From JAJDGF01 sp031549325 (lineage in GTDB: Bacteria > Bacillota > Clostridia > Christensenellales > Aristaeellaceae), in NCBI GenBank assembly GCA_031549325.1, contig JAVBQA010000044.1, forward strand, positions 1 through 39,950: DNA of 39,950 bases, read 5' to 3'. This document shows, piece by piece, positions 33,674-39,950 of the stretch (its first letter is position 1; every line of letters starts with the position of its first letter). The position numbers were made by a program, and so were the translations under genes. Below the pieces are notes generated by a model. That model was not told the origin of the DNA. It worked only from the letters and a program-made list of their open reading frames with translations, and did no database searches.

Positions 33674-34054
33674 ATGGTTCTGGAGTTTTTCGCCGGGAAG
33701 CCGCGGGCGCGGGCGCTGTTCGAGGCCGCGAGCCGGCAGATCCTGCGGCGCTTCCCGTCCGCCGCGCTCCGCGTGCAAAAGACGCAGATCGCGTTCGACG
33801 ATCCCCACGGCTTCGCCTACCTCTGGATGCCGCCCCTCGTCAGCCGCAGCCACCCCAACGCGCCCATCGTGCTCAGCTTCGTGCTGCCTTACCCCATCGA
33901 GAGCCCGCGCCTGTCGGGCGTCACCTTCGTCCGGCATGACCGCTACACTCACCACATGTCCATCGACCGAAAAGACAGTGTCGACCATGAGGTGCTTGGC
34001 TGGCTGGAGGAGGCTCACGGCCTGATGCGCGCGACGCGGCGCCGGCAGGGGTAA
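33674..34054 (+). CDS. DUF5655-like protein, start uncertain (possible frameshift)
   Basis: The 126-residue product resembles DUF5655 proteins in layout: LEFFAGKPRARALFEAA, LRVQKTQIAF, VLSFVLPYPIESPRLSGV and a late HEVLGWLEEAH. Function is unknown. The ribosome binding site AAGGAG (33648-33653) is ideally spaced for ATG 33663, which is in another frame giving an arginine-rich non-protein; ATG 33674 is 20 bases away. One extra A in the run at 33666-33670 would join the two and give MEKAMVLEFFAGKP. This may be a real frameshift, a sequencing slip, or use of the distant start. Confidence 0.65.
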   Translation: MVLEFFAGKPRARALFEAASRQILRRFPSAALRVQKTQIAFDDPHGFAYLWMPPLVSRSHPNAPIVLSFVLPYPIESPRLSGVTFVRHDRYTHHMSIDRKDSVDHEVLGWLEEAHGLMRATRRRQG

Positions 34055-34103
34055 CGGCGCGTGGTTCGGCGCCCCTTCCGGGGGACGTTGCCGCCCTGCC
34101 CCA

Positions 34104-34138
34104 TCGAAAAAAAGCGGACGCCGCGCGGCGTCCGCTTT
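34104..34138 (-). terminator. intrinsic terminator of the ABC exporter operon
   Basis: A perfect 12-bp stem (34111-34122 with 34127-34138, loop GCGC) is followed on the minus strand by seven U residues. It lies nine bases past the stop of the last permease gene and probably also stops plus-strand transcripts. Confidence 0.88.
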
Positions 34139-34146
34139 CAGGTTGT

Positions 34147-34941
34147 CTATGTGTGCAGATCCCGGATGCGGTGCAGGTAGAACGCCAGCGCGGTCATGGC
34201 GGCGGCGAGGCCGAGCCAGACGAGCGTATCGATTCCGCTCAAGCCGCTGGTCAGCACCCGCTTGCCGTCAAAGCTGACGAATGGAGACAGGGCGGCGATC
34301 CAGCCCGGCCACTCGCCCACGGCGCTCAGGATCGACAGCAGGAACAGCCCCATGGCGATGCCGGACGCAATGCTTCCGGCCAGCCGCATTTTCCGCGTCA
34401 GCAGCGAAGCCAGCAGCCCCAGCGCGTAGAACACCAGCTGCAGCACGAACGTGGACAGCATGATTCTGAGGAACGGAAAAGCCACGTCCTGGTCCATCAT
34501 CGCGCGCACGATCAGCGCGCCGCAGCCCCAGGTGAATGCGCTCAGCGCGGCCATCATCAGCACATCGGCCAGCGCCTTGGCGAGCAAGATTTTGGTGCGG
34601 GTGCGGCCGCGCACATACAGGAAATCGAACGTGCGGTCGCGCTCCTCCTTGGCGAATGCGGCTGTGCCCAGCCCCACCGCCTGAAACACCGCGATCAGCG
34701 CGATGTAAAGCTGCACGATGGCCAGGATGCCGATGGGTCTGCCCATGTCCACCACGCCCAGCCCGAACAGGCTCTGCACGGCTTTGGGCATCGAGGCGAT
34801 CATCACCTGCATGCTGATGCCGCCGTTCTGCGCCAGCCCCATCGTCTTGGCGATGGTGGCGCCCACCAGAAACAGCATGCCCAGGCACCACAGCGACAGC
34901 GCGCGCCAGTTCTGCTTCAGCTCATGCACAAAAACATTCAT
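34147..34941 (-). CDS. ABC-2 type transporter permease
   Basis: The 264-residue protein starts MNVFVHELKQNWRALSLW and has six apparent membrane helices, the usual plan of ABC-2 (drug/polysaccharide/antibiotic) export permeases. FAKEERDRTFDFLYVRGRTRTKILLAK, a cytoplasmic stretch seen in this family, contacts the ATPase. ATG 34941 follows GGGGGG at suitable spacing; an in-frame GTG at 34950 is less likely. It is the last gene of tetR-ATPase-permease-permease and lies 13 bases after the related first permease, with which it probably forms a heterodimer. Confidence 0.85.
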   Translation of the reverse strand: MNVFVHELKQNWRALSLWCLGMLFLVGATIAKTMGLAQNGGISMQVMIASMPKAVQSLFGLGVVDMGRPIGILAIVQLYIALIAVFQAVGLGTAAFAKEERDRTFDFLYVRGRTRTKILLAKALADVLMMAALSAFTWGCGALIVRAMMDQDVAFPFLRIMLSTFVLQLVFYALGLLASLLTRKMRLAGSIASGIAMGLFLLSILSAVGEWPGWIAALSPFVSFDGKRVLTSGLSGIDTLVWLGLAAAMTALAFYLHRIRDLHT

Positions 34942-34954
34942 CTCTCGCACCCCC

Positions 34955-35746
34955 CTACGCCGCGTGGATGTCGCGGGTCTTATAGCGCCAAACGCCCAGC
35001 AGCATCAGCGCCGCCGTCAGCACCACGAGCGCCCACGCGTAGGGCGCGTCGTAGGCGCGGTGGGCTGCGATGTAGCGCGGGTTCAGGTAGCACAGCGGCG
35101 ACAGGAACGCGATGCTGTTCTGCTCGGACAGGTTTTCCACCATCACGATGGCAAAGAACATCGCGCCGATGCCGATGCCCACCGCGTTGGGCGATTTGAT
35201 GCGCCGGACAAAACAGCCGACGCAGAATCCGATTGAAACGCACGCCAACTGCGTCAGGCACAGCGCGCCCGACAGCAGCAAAAACACCTGCGCGTCGAAC
35301 GCCTCCGCCGCCGCGCGGCAGGCCGGATAGGTGACGAGGGTATAGCACGCGGAGACCATCAGCGCCAGCACGAACGCCGCCGCGTACTTGGCCAGCAGGA
35401 TCTTCGAGCGGGACAGAGGCTTGCTGAACAGAAAATCGCTGGTCTTGCGCGCGCCTTCCTTTGCGATCACGCGCATCCCCAGGGTCAGCCCCTGCACCGC
35501 GGCGCACAGAACCACGTACATCATCATAACGCTGTATAGCCCGTTGAAGCTGTTCAGCGCCGACTCGTCAAACGCCAGCGCCTTGAAGAATTGGGCCGAA
35601 GCCCGGATCATGTCGATCATGGGCTGGGCCTCCCGGACAAACACCGGCGCGATCAGCGCCACGCCCAGCCCCACGATGGACAGCGAGGCTGCCCACAGCA
35701 GCGCGGACGCGAAGTTCACGCGCAGCTCGTGCTTGAAAACGTTCAT
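34955..35746 (-). CDS. ABC-2 type transporter permease
   Basis: The 263-residue protein starts MNVFKHELRVNFASALLW, closely echoing the N-terminus of the next gene. It has six apparent membrane helices and the loop AKEGARKTSDFLFSKPLSRSKILLAK. This points to an ancient duplication giving two permease halves. A ribosome binding site (GGGGGCG) precedes ATG 35746, 12 bases after the ATPase stop. The substrate is unknown; TetR control favours a toxic small molecule or envelope-active compound. Confidence 0.85.
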   Translation of the reverse strand: MNVFKHELRVNFASALLWAASLSIVGLGVALIAPVFVREAQPMIDMIRASAQFFKALAFDESALNSFNGLYSVMMMYVVLCAAVQGLTLGMRVIAKEGARKTSDFLFSKPLSRSKILLAKYAAAFVLALMVSACYTLVTYPACRAAAEAFDAQVFLLLSGALCLTQLACVSIGFCVGCFVRRIKSPNAVGIGIGAMFFAIVMVENLSEQNSIAFLSPLCYLNPRYIAAHRAYDAPYAWALVVLTAALMLLGVWRYKTRDIHAA

Positions 35747-35758
35747 GCGCCCGCCCCC

Positions 35759-36637
35759 TTACTTGTAGTAATGCATGAAGATCTCCTCGAGATCCGGCTC
35801 GGCAATCTCGAGGTCGCTCAGCGGCAATTCCGAAAGCCTGGCCATCAGGCGCTGAAGGTTGCCCCTGAACACAAAGCTCACGCGGCCGTTCAGCCGCTCA
35901 AGCTGTGTATCCGCAGGAAGCCCCAGCATTTGCTCGTCGATGGGCGCGCTGCACTCGAGAGACACCCGCTTGTAGCTGTGCTCGCGCAGGCTGGCGATGG
36001 ACTCGAGCCGCACCATGCTGCCGTCCTTGATCAGGCCCACCCGCCCGCACATTTTTTGCACCTCGGACAGGATGTGGGAGGAGAAAAAAACGGTCGCGCC
36101 GTTTTTGTTCTCCTGGCGGATCAGCTCGAAGAACCGGTTCTGCATCAGCGGGTCTAGGCCGCTCGTGGGCTCGTCCAGCAGGATCAGATCGGGCTGATGC
36201 AGCAGCCCCTGCACGATGCCTACCTTCTTGCGGTTGCCAAAGGACAGATCGTCGATCTTGCGGGAGGGATCCAGCTCCAGCGCGTCGCACAGCTGGGCAA
36301 TGCGCTGCCTGCAGTCTTTTTTGTAGAACGAGGCCGCGTAGGCGAGCAGGTCGCGCACGCGCATGTTGTCGTAGTAGAACACCTCGCTGGGCAGATACCC
36401 GATCCGCGCGGCCAGCTCGGGCGCGCATTGGACGGCGTCCTTGCCGAAGATCCTTGCCGAGCCACTGGTCGGATAGATCAGCGCCAGCAGGCAGCGGATG
36501 GTGGTGGACTTGCCCGCGCCATTCGGGCCGATGAACCCGAAAATCTCACCCTGTTCGACCGTCAGATTCAGGTTCTCTATGCCCTTGTGCGCGCCGTAGA
36601 ACTTGGTCAGGTTTTGAATCTCGATGACGCTGCTCAT
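35759..36637 (-). CDS. ABC transporter ATP-binding protein
   Basis: The 292-residue ATPase powers the two permeases encoded downstream. Walker A GPNGAGKST (37-45), the Q-loop region GYLPSEVFYY, signature DLSFGNRKKV, Walker B DLILLDEPTSGLDP and the switch histidine in FFSSHILSE are all intact. The C-terminal extension of about 80 residues is typical of ABC-2 ATPases. The longer upstream frame belongs to antisense of tetR in another phase; ATG 36637 lies two bases after the tetR stop with AGGAG 11 bases upstream. Confidence 0.93.
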   Translation of the reverse strand: MSSVIEIQNLTKFYGAHKGIENLNLTVEQGEIFGFIGPNGAGKSTTIRCLLALIYPTSGSARIFGKDAVQCAPELAARIGYLPSEVFYYDNMRVRDLLAYAASFYKKDCRQRIAQLCDALELDPSRKIDDLSFGNRKKVGIVQGLLHQPDLILLDEPTSGLDPLMQNRFFELIRQENKNGATVFFSSHILSEVQKMCGRVGLIKDGSMVRLESIASLREHSYKRVSLECSAPIDEQMLGLPADTQLERLNGRVSFVFRGNLQRLMARLSELPLSDLEIAEPDLEEIFMHYYK

Positions 36638-36639
36638 GC

Positions 36640-37257
36640 TCAAAGGAACTCCTCTCGATAAACTGCCTGCCGGAAGATGGCCATGTAGCCCTGGAAGGAT
36701 TCGAGGATCTGCTCGCTGTGCTCGATGAGCATGTCCGGGTGCTTTTTCACGAAGCCCTCCGACATCCACGTCAGCAGCTCCAGCAGCTTGGGCATGTCCA
36801 GCCCGGGCTTGAGCTTCTGCCTGTCCAAATTCTGAAACAGCGAAGCGGCGCCGCTGGATTGCTGCGCCTGTCTGATCCGCGCCATGTCTTGCGCCAGCTC
36901 GGGGCTTTGGTCCTGATGGCAGCGCAGCAGAAAGCCGAACAGCGCCGGATGCCTGCTCAGCAGCGCCAGCTTTGAGCGCACCGCCAGGTTCAGGATCTCG
37001 AACAGGTCGGTTTCGCCCTTGGACACGTCCCTCTCCAGCTGGCGCACCACCAGCTCCACACCCCGCTCGTACAGCGCCAGGCACAGCGTCTTCTTGTTGC
37101 TGAAGTAGTGGTACAGCAGGCCCTTGCTGATGCCCGCCGCCTGGCAGATCTCGTCGGTGCCCGCCTTTTCATAGCTGTGCCGGCTGAACACCGCCATCGC
37201 GCCGTTCAGGATCTGGTCCTGCCGCTCTGTGCTCAGGTTGTTGAAGTTCGGGTTCAC
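36640..37257 (-). CDS. TetR family transcriptional regulator
   Basis: The 205-residue repressor has an N-terminal helix-turn-helix (about 10-57) with GAMAVFSRHSYEKAGTDEI and AGISKGLLYHYFSNKKTL, followed by a helical ligand-binding domain. The start is GTG 37257 with GGGGAGG nine bases upstream. It is the first gene of the exporter operon, and two GACCGAWTCRGTC palindromes surround its promoter, so autorepression and control of the exporter are expected. The inducer is unknown. Confidence 0.9.
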   Translation of the reverse strand: MNPNFNNLSTERQDQILNGAMAVFSRHSYEKAGTDEICQAAGISKGLLYHYFSNKKTLCLALYERGVELVVRQLERDVSKGETDLFEILNLAVRSKLALLSRHPALFGFLLRCHQDQSPELAQDMARIRQAQQSSGAASLFQNLDRQKLKPGLDMPKLLELLTWMSEGFVKKHPDMLIEHSEQILESFQGYMAIFRQAVYREEFL

Positions 37258-37278
37258 AGGCTCCGGCCTCCCCTCGTC

Positions 37279-37333
37279 GACCGAATCGGTCCAACGGCAT
37301 TATATGCCCATTGACCGATTCAGTCAATGGGCA
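37279..37333 (-). promoter_or_regulatory. tetR promoter with two palindromic operators
   Basis: On the minus strand, TTGACT (37322-37327), a 17-bp spacer and TATAAT (37299-37304) form a near-consensus promoter. Operator A (37305-37333) is a perfect 11-bp inverted repeat with a 7-base centre covering the -35 and spacer. Operator B, GACCGAATCGGTC (37279-37291), covers the expected start site. Both share the core GACCGAWTCRGTC, so a TetR dimer at either site would block the promoter. Confidence 0.85.
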
Positions 37334-37353
37334 AAAGAAATTTTTTCGGGGTA

Positions 37354-37382
37354 TTGACAAGCGTTTTTGCTTGTGATACAAT
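37354..37382 (+). promoter_or_regulatory. strong promoter of the T-box leader
   Basis: Perfect TTGACA (37354-37359), 17-bp spacer, TACAAT (37377-37382). Transcription should begin near 37389. Operator A of the TetR protein ends 20 bases upstream, outside this promoter. Confidence 0.85.
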
Positions 37383-37388
37383 CACGAA

Positions 37389-37692
37389 CAACAATTGCAT
37401 AACCCAAAGGCGATGATGAGAAGGAGTAGGCCTCTTCCCGAAGCATAGCGAGGAACGGACGGTGGAAGCGTTCCGTGAGGGGGAAGCGCGAAGTAGTCTC
37501 GGAGCTGCGGACCGAACGGGGCGGCATGGCCCTCAGTAGACTTCGACGGCGTTTCCCGCCGTACAAAGGGAAGCGGCCTGGAATCAGTCGTCACTGACTT
37601 CCGCGCTGGCAGAGGCATGGGGGCAGCTCCCTCATGTGAAGTTAGGTGGTAACGCGAAGAGATTCGCCCTAATGCGGGCAGAATCTTTTTTA
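37389..37692 (+). ncRNA. T-box leader with terminator/antiterminator
   Basis: The leader of about 300 nt ends with GGTGGTAACGCG (37645-37656), one base off the T-box consensus, followed by a terminator (37660-37669 with 37676-37686, then a U-run). Stem I elements are present: AGTA (37425-37428), a distal arm closed by GGAACG/CGTTCC (37452-37457, 37469-37474) and GAA (37490-37492) opposite AGTA. The triplets after GAA read GTA-GTC (37493-37498). A GTA or GTC specifier would mean valine, but the register is not certain. Uncharged tRNA should pair with TGGTAA-type bulge bases and allow readthrough into the acyl-CoA synthetase gene. Confidence 0.85.
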
Positions 37693-37716
37693 TTTGTGTT
37701 TACGGAGGCGAGCGTC

Positions 37717-39333
37717 ATGCTGGAAGCGAAGTATCTCTCGAGGATGGATTTTCGCGGCTACAAGGATTTCAAAGACAATCTGAAGCCGGTTGTGCCGGAT
37801 CGGTTCAGCTTCGCCCTGGACATCGTGGATGAATGGGCGAACCTGGAGCCGGACAAGCGCGCGCTGGTCTATGTGGATGATGCGCTGGACACGAGGACGT
37901 TCAGCTTCGCAGAGATGTCGCTGCTGTCGAAAAAGGCGGCCAGCCACCTGCTGTCCCTGGGGATTCGGGCGGGCGACCGCGTGATGCTGGTGCTGCGGCG
38001 GCGCTGGGAGTACTGGGTGCTGGCGGTGGCGCTGAACCGGATCGGCGCCACGGTGATTCCCGCGTCCATCATGCTCACAGAGAAAGACCTGGTGTACCGC
38101 GTGAACGCGTCTCACGCCCGGCTGCTGATCGCGCTGGACGATCCGTTTGTGCGCGAGCAGACCGCCCATCTGCAGGAAAAATGCGCCTCGCTGCTGGGCG
38201 TGACGTACGCGGGCGGCGATCGCTGCGATTTCAATCAGGCCATGATGGCGGCCGAGCCTTACGAGGGCGCGCCCGTCATCGAAAACGGCGCGGAGATGAT
38301 CATCTATTTCACTTCGGGCACCACCGGCATGCCCAAGATGGTGGTGCACAACCGCACGTACCCCATCGGCCACATCATCACCGCCAAGTACATGCAGAAG
38401 GTGCAGAACAACGGGCTGCACCTGACCCAGGCCGACAGCGGCTGGGCGAAGTTCGGCTGGGGCAACATTTACGGCCAGTGGATCTGCGGCAGCGCGATTC
38501 TCGGGTATGACCCGGTGCGGTTCCAGTCCCAGGGGTTGCTGCAGGTGATGGAGAAGTGCAGGCCCACGTCGCTGTGCATCCCGCCCACGATGTACCGGTT
38601 CTTGCTGCGCGACGGCCTTGAGAAGCGCCACATCGAGTCGATCCAGTGGTTCTCCACCGCCGGCGAGCCGCTTTCACCCGAGGTCAACAAGGAGTTTGAG
38701 ACGATCTCCGGCCAGCCCATCCACGAGGCGTTCGGCCAGAGCGAGGGCACGCCCATCACGTGTTCGTTCGAGTGGCTAAAGGTCAAGCCGGGATCCATGG
38801 GGAAGCCGTCGCCGCTGTACGACGTGCGGCTGGTGGACAAAGAGGGCAAGTCGGTGGAACCGGGCGACAACGGCGAGGTGTGCATCTTTACCCAGCCGGA
38901 CAGCACGCCCATCGGCCTGATGTGCGGGTACGACGTGGACGGCAAACTCGTCCGGAACTACGACACCATCTACCACACGGGCGACATTGCCTATGAGGAC
39001 GAAGAGGGCTACTATTGGTACGTGGGCCGCGCGGACGACATCATCAAGTGCTCGGGCTACCGAATCGGGCCGTTCGAGATCGAGTCCATCATCAACACCC
39101 ACCCGGCGGTGCGCGAGTCCGCCGTCATTGGCCGCCCGGATGAGATCCGGGGCCAGGTGGTGTGCGCTGTGATCGCGCTGCGGGAGGGCTTTGCCGCCTC
39201 GGACGGGCTCAGTTCCGAGATCAAGCAGTATGTCAAGGCCAACACCGCGCCCTACAAGTACCCCCGCGTCATCGAATACCTGCCCGAACTCCCCAAGACC
39301 ACATCGGGGAAGATCATCAGGCATGTGCTGTAA
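37717..39333 (+). CDS. AMP-forming acyl-CoA synthetase (medium-chain type)
   Basis: The 538-residue enzyme activates a carboxylic acid with ATP to an acyl-adenylate and then an acyl-CoA. ANL-family motifs are complete: YFTSGTTGMPKMVVH, STAGEPLSPEV, EAFGQSEGTP, YHTGDIAYEDEEGYYWYVGRADD split over two segments, CSGYRIGPFEIES, and the catalytic lysine in KTTSGKIIRHVL, where the protein ends abruptly. The plan fits medium-chain or acetyl-like acyl-CoA synthetases; the acid is unknown. ATG 37717 follows GGAGG (37704-37708). A T-box leader controls it, which suggests amino-acid-linked metabolism, for example an acid derived from a branched-chain amino acid. Confidence 0.92.
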   Translation: MLEAKYLSRMDFRGYKDFKDNLKPVVPDRFSFALDIVDEWANLEPDKRALVYVDDALDTRTFSFAEMSLLSKKAASHLLSLGIRAGDRVMLVLRRRWEYWVLAVALNRIGATVIPASIMLTEKDLVYRVNASHARLLIALDDPFVREQTAHLQEKCASLLGVTYAGGDRCDFNQAMMAAEPYEGAPVIENGAEMIIYFTSGTTGMPKMVVHNRTYPIGHIITAKYMQKVQNNGLHLTQADSGWAKFGWGNIYGQWICGSAILGYDPVRFQSQGLLQVMEKCRPTSLCIPPTMYRFLLRDGLEKRHIESIQWFSTAGEPLSPEVNKEFETISGQPIHEAFGQSEGTPITCSFEWLKVKPGSMGKPSPLYDVRLVDKEGKSVEPGDNGEVCIFTQPDSTPIGLMCGYDVDGKLVRNYDTIYHTGDIAYEDEEGYYWYVGRADDIIKCSGYRIGPFEIESIINTHPAVRESAVIGRPDEIRGQVVCAVIALREGFAASDGLSSEIKQYVKANTAPYKYPRVIEYLPELPKTTSGKIIRHVL

Positions 39334-39401
39334 AGGGGAATGTCAGGGGCCGCCGCCCTCAGCATCGCCGCCCAAGGGGGGGCGGGGGCCGAAGTCCCCG
39401 G

Positions 39402-39424
39402 GTCAAAAGACGCAGTATTTTGAC
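39402..39424 (+). repeat. 7-bp perfect hairpin in the intergenic spacer
   Basis: GTCAAAA (39402-39408) pairs with TTTTGAC (39418-39424) across a nine-base loop, 70 bases after the acyl-CoA synthetase stop. The preceding 39334-39401 is C/G-run DNA with no gene. Role unknown. Confidence 0.35.
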
Positions 39425-39431
39425 AGCCAGC

Positions 39432-39465
39432 CGCGGGCGCACACTGTGCGCCCGCGCTCTTTTCC
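39432..39465 (+). terminator. intrinsic terminator after the acyl-CoA synthetase gene
   Basis: An 11-bp perfect stem (39432-39442 with 39446-39456, loop ACT) is followed by CTCTTTTCCC. It ends the T-box transcript before the threonine aldolase promoter. Confidence 0.75.
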
Positions 39466-39510
39466 CGCCGCGCAGCCCGGCCGGAGGTTCTCCGGCGCGC
39501 CGCGCGCCAA

Positions 39511-39539
39511 TTGCATTCCCGCCCTGAACGCGCTATAAT
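39511..39539 (+). promoter_or_regulatory. predicted promoter of the threonine aldolase gene
   Basis: Perfect TATAAT (39534-39539) with TTGCAT (39511-39516) 17 bases upstream, 36 bases before ATG 39576. Confidence 0.65.
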
Positions 39540-39575
39540 GGGTATCATTTGAACGGACAAGGAAGTGCTTGCCAC

Positions 39576-39950
39576 ATGCGGACCATTGACCTTCGGAGCG
39601 ACACGGTGACCCAGCCCACGCAGGCGATGCGCGAGGCGATGATGAATGCGGTCGTGGGGGACGACGTGTATGAGGACGACCCCACGATCAAGGCGCTGGA
39701 ACAGCTGGCGGCCGAGATGCTGGGAAAGGAAGCGGCGCTGTTTGTGCCCAGCGGCACCATGGGCAACCAGATCGCTGTGATGACGCATGTGCCGCGCGGC
39801 GGCGAGGTGATTTGCGGCGAGGTATGCCACATCATGGAACATGAGGTGGGGGCGGCGGCGGCGCTGAGCGGCGCGTTTATGCACCCGCTGGCGTTCCCGG
39901 GGGGCATTCCGGATGTGGAGATGGTCCGAAAGGCGATTCGCGGCGAGGAC
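39576..39950 (+). CDS. ltaE: low-specificity L-threonine aldolase, 3'-truncated
   Basis: This pyridoxal-phosphate enzyme splits L-threonine (and allo-threonine) to glycine and acetaldehyde. The 125 visible residues read IDLRSDTVTQPTQAMREAM, VVGDDVYEDDPT, LGKEAALFVPSGTMGNQIA and ICGEVCHIMEHEVG, all in family order; the PLP lysine would lie beyond the edge. AAGGAAG (39559-39565) precedes ATG 39576. The frame is open to the window end, so the gene is cut off. It has its own promoter and is probably independent of the T-box gene. Confidence 0.93.
   Translation, partial: MRTIDLRSDTVTQPTQAMREAMMNAVVGDDVYEDDPTIKALEQLAAEMLGKEAALFVPSGTMGNQIAVMTHVPRGGEVICGEVCHIMEHEVGAAAALSGAFMHPLAFPGGIPDVEMVRKAIRGED

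Noticed and set aside
33663..34025. 120-residue frame starting at ATG 33663
   Set aside because: It has the better ribosome binding site but encodes an Arg/Ser/Pro-rich sequence without family resemblance; the overlapping frame from 33674 matches a protein family.
37493..37498. Reading the T-box specifier as UAG
   Set aside because: One possible register gives TAG, but the base after it is not the usual purine, and GTA or GTC (valine) fits as well or better. No basis for an amber-tRNA sensor.

Overview
The window looks like chromosomal DNA of a GC-rich, anaerobic, probably host-associated Clostridia-type Bacillota. Evidence: strong GGAGG-type ribosome binding sites almost everywhere, a T-box leader, a lysine riboswitch, the acetylase branch of diaminopimelate synthesis, an AddB-type nuclease subunit, a glycyl radical enzyme with its activase, and a fermentative citrate lyase locus. 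Placement below class is a guess. There are no rRNA or tRNA genes, CRISPR arrays, insertion sequences or phage genes. Most long open frames opposite the annotated genes are GC-rich shadows.

Layout. (1) 1-5806, plus strand: era (5' truncated), recO, a membrane pseudo-protease, rsmH, a divergent Tgt-family protein, an ArmA/Rmt/Sgm-like 16S rRNA methyltransferase and rsmI, mostly joined by overlapping stop/start codons. Three of these enzymes are predicted to act within four nucleotides of 16S helix 44 (C1402 and G1405). (2) 5904-9110, minus: addB without addA beside it. (3) 9300-12236, plus: an unrecognised coiled-coil AAA+ ATPase followed by a small secreted protein. (4) 12297-14485, minus: thioesterase, MntP and an M20 deacetylase. 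These diverge from dapA-dapB-dapH (14844-17133), which has a lysine riboswitch with a legible terminator/antiterminator. The deacetylase probably serves the same lysine/DAP pathway. (5) 17316-22812, plus: TIM-barrel sugar isomerase/epimerase, glycyl radical activase, glycyl radical enzyme and FGGY kinase, a candidate carbohydrate-catabolic module of unknown substrate. (6) 22829-26081: VanX-like dipeptidase (minus), then pfkA and an RlmD/RlmCD-type rRNA methyltransferase (plus). (7) 26134-32692, minus: GGDEF protein, then (read from the promoter) citD-citE-citF-citC-citXG-ybaK, a complete citrate lyase subunit and maturation set. (8) 32804-34054, plus: GNAT acetyltransferase and a DUF5655 protein with a suspicious start. 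(9) 34147-37257, minus: a TetR-regulated ABC-2 exporter with two operators around its promoter. (10) 37354-39333, plus: a T-box-controlled acyl-CoA synthetase, then the start of a threonine aldolase gene at the right edge.

The items most worth follow-up are the decoding-centre modification operon with its embedded aminoglycoside-resistance-type methyltransferase, the divergent Tgt protein, the glycyl radical enzyme/kinase locus, the AAA+ protein, and the T-box on an acyl-CoA synthetase gene.
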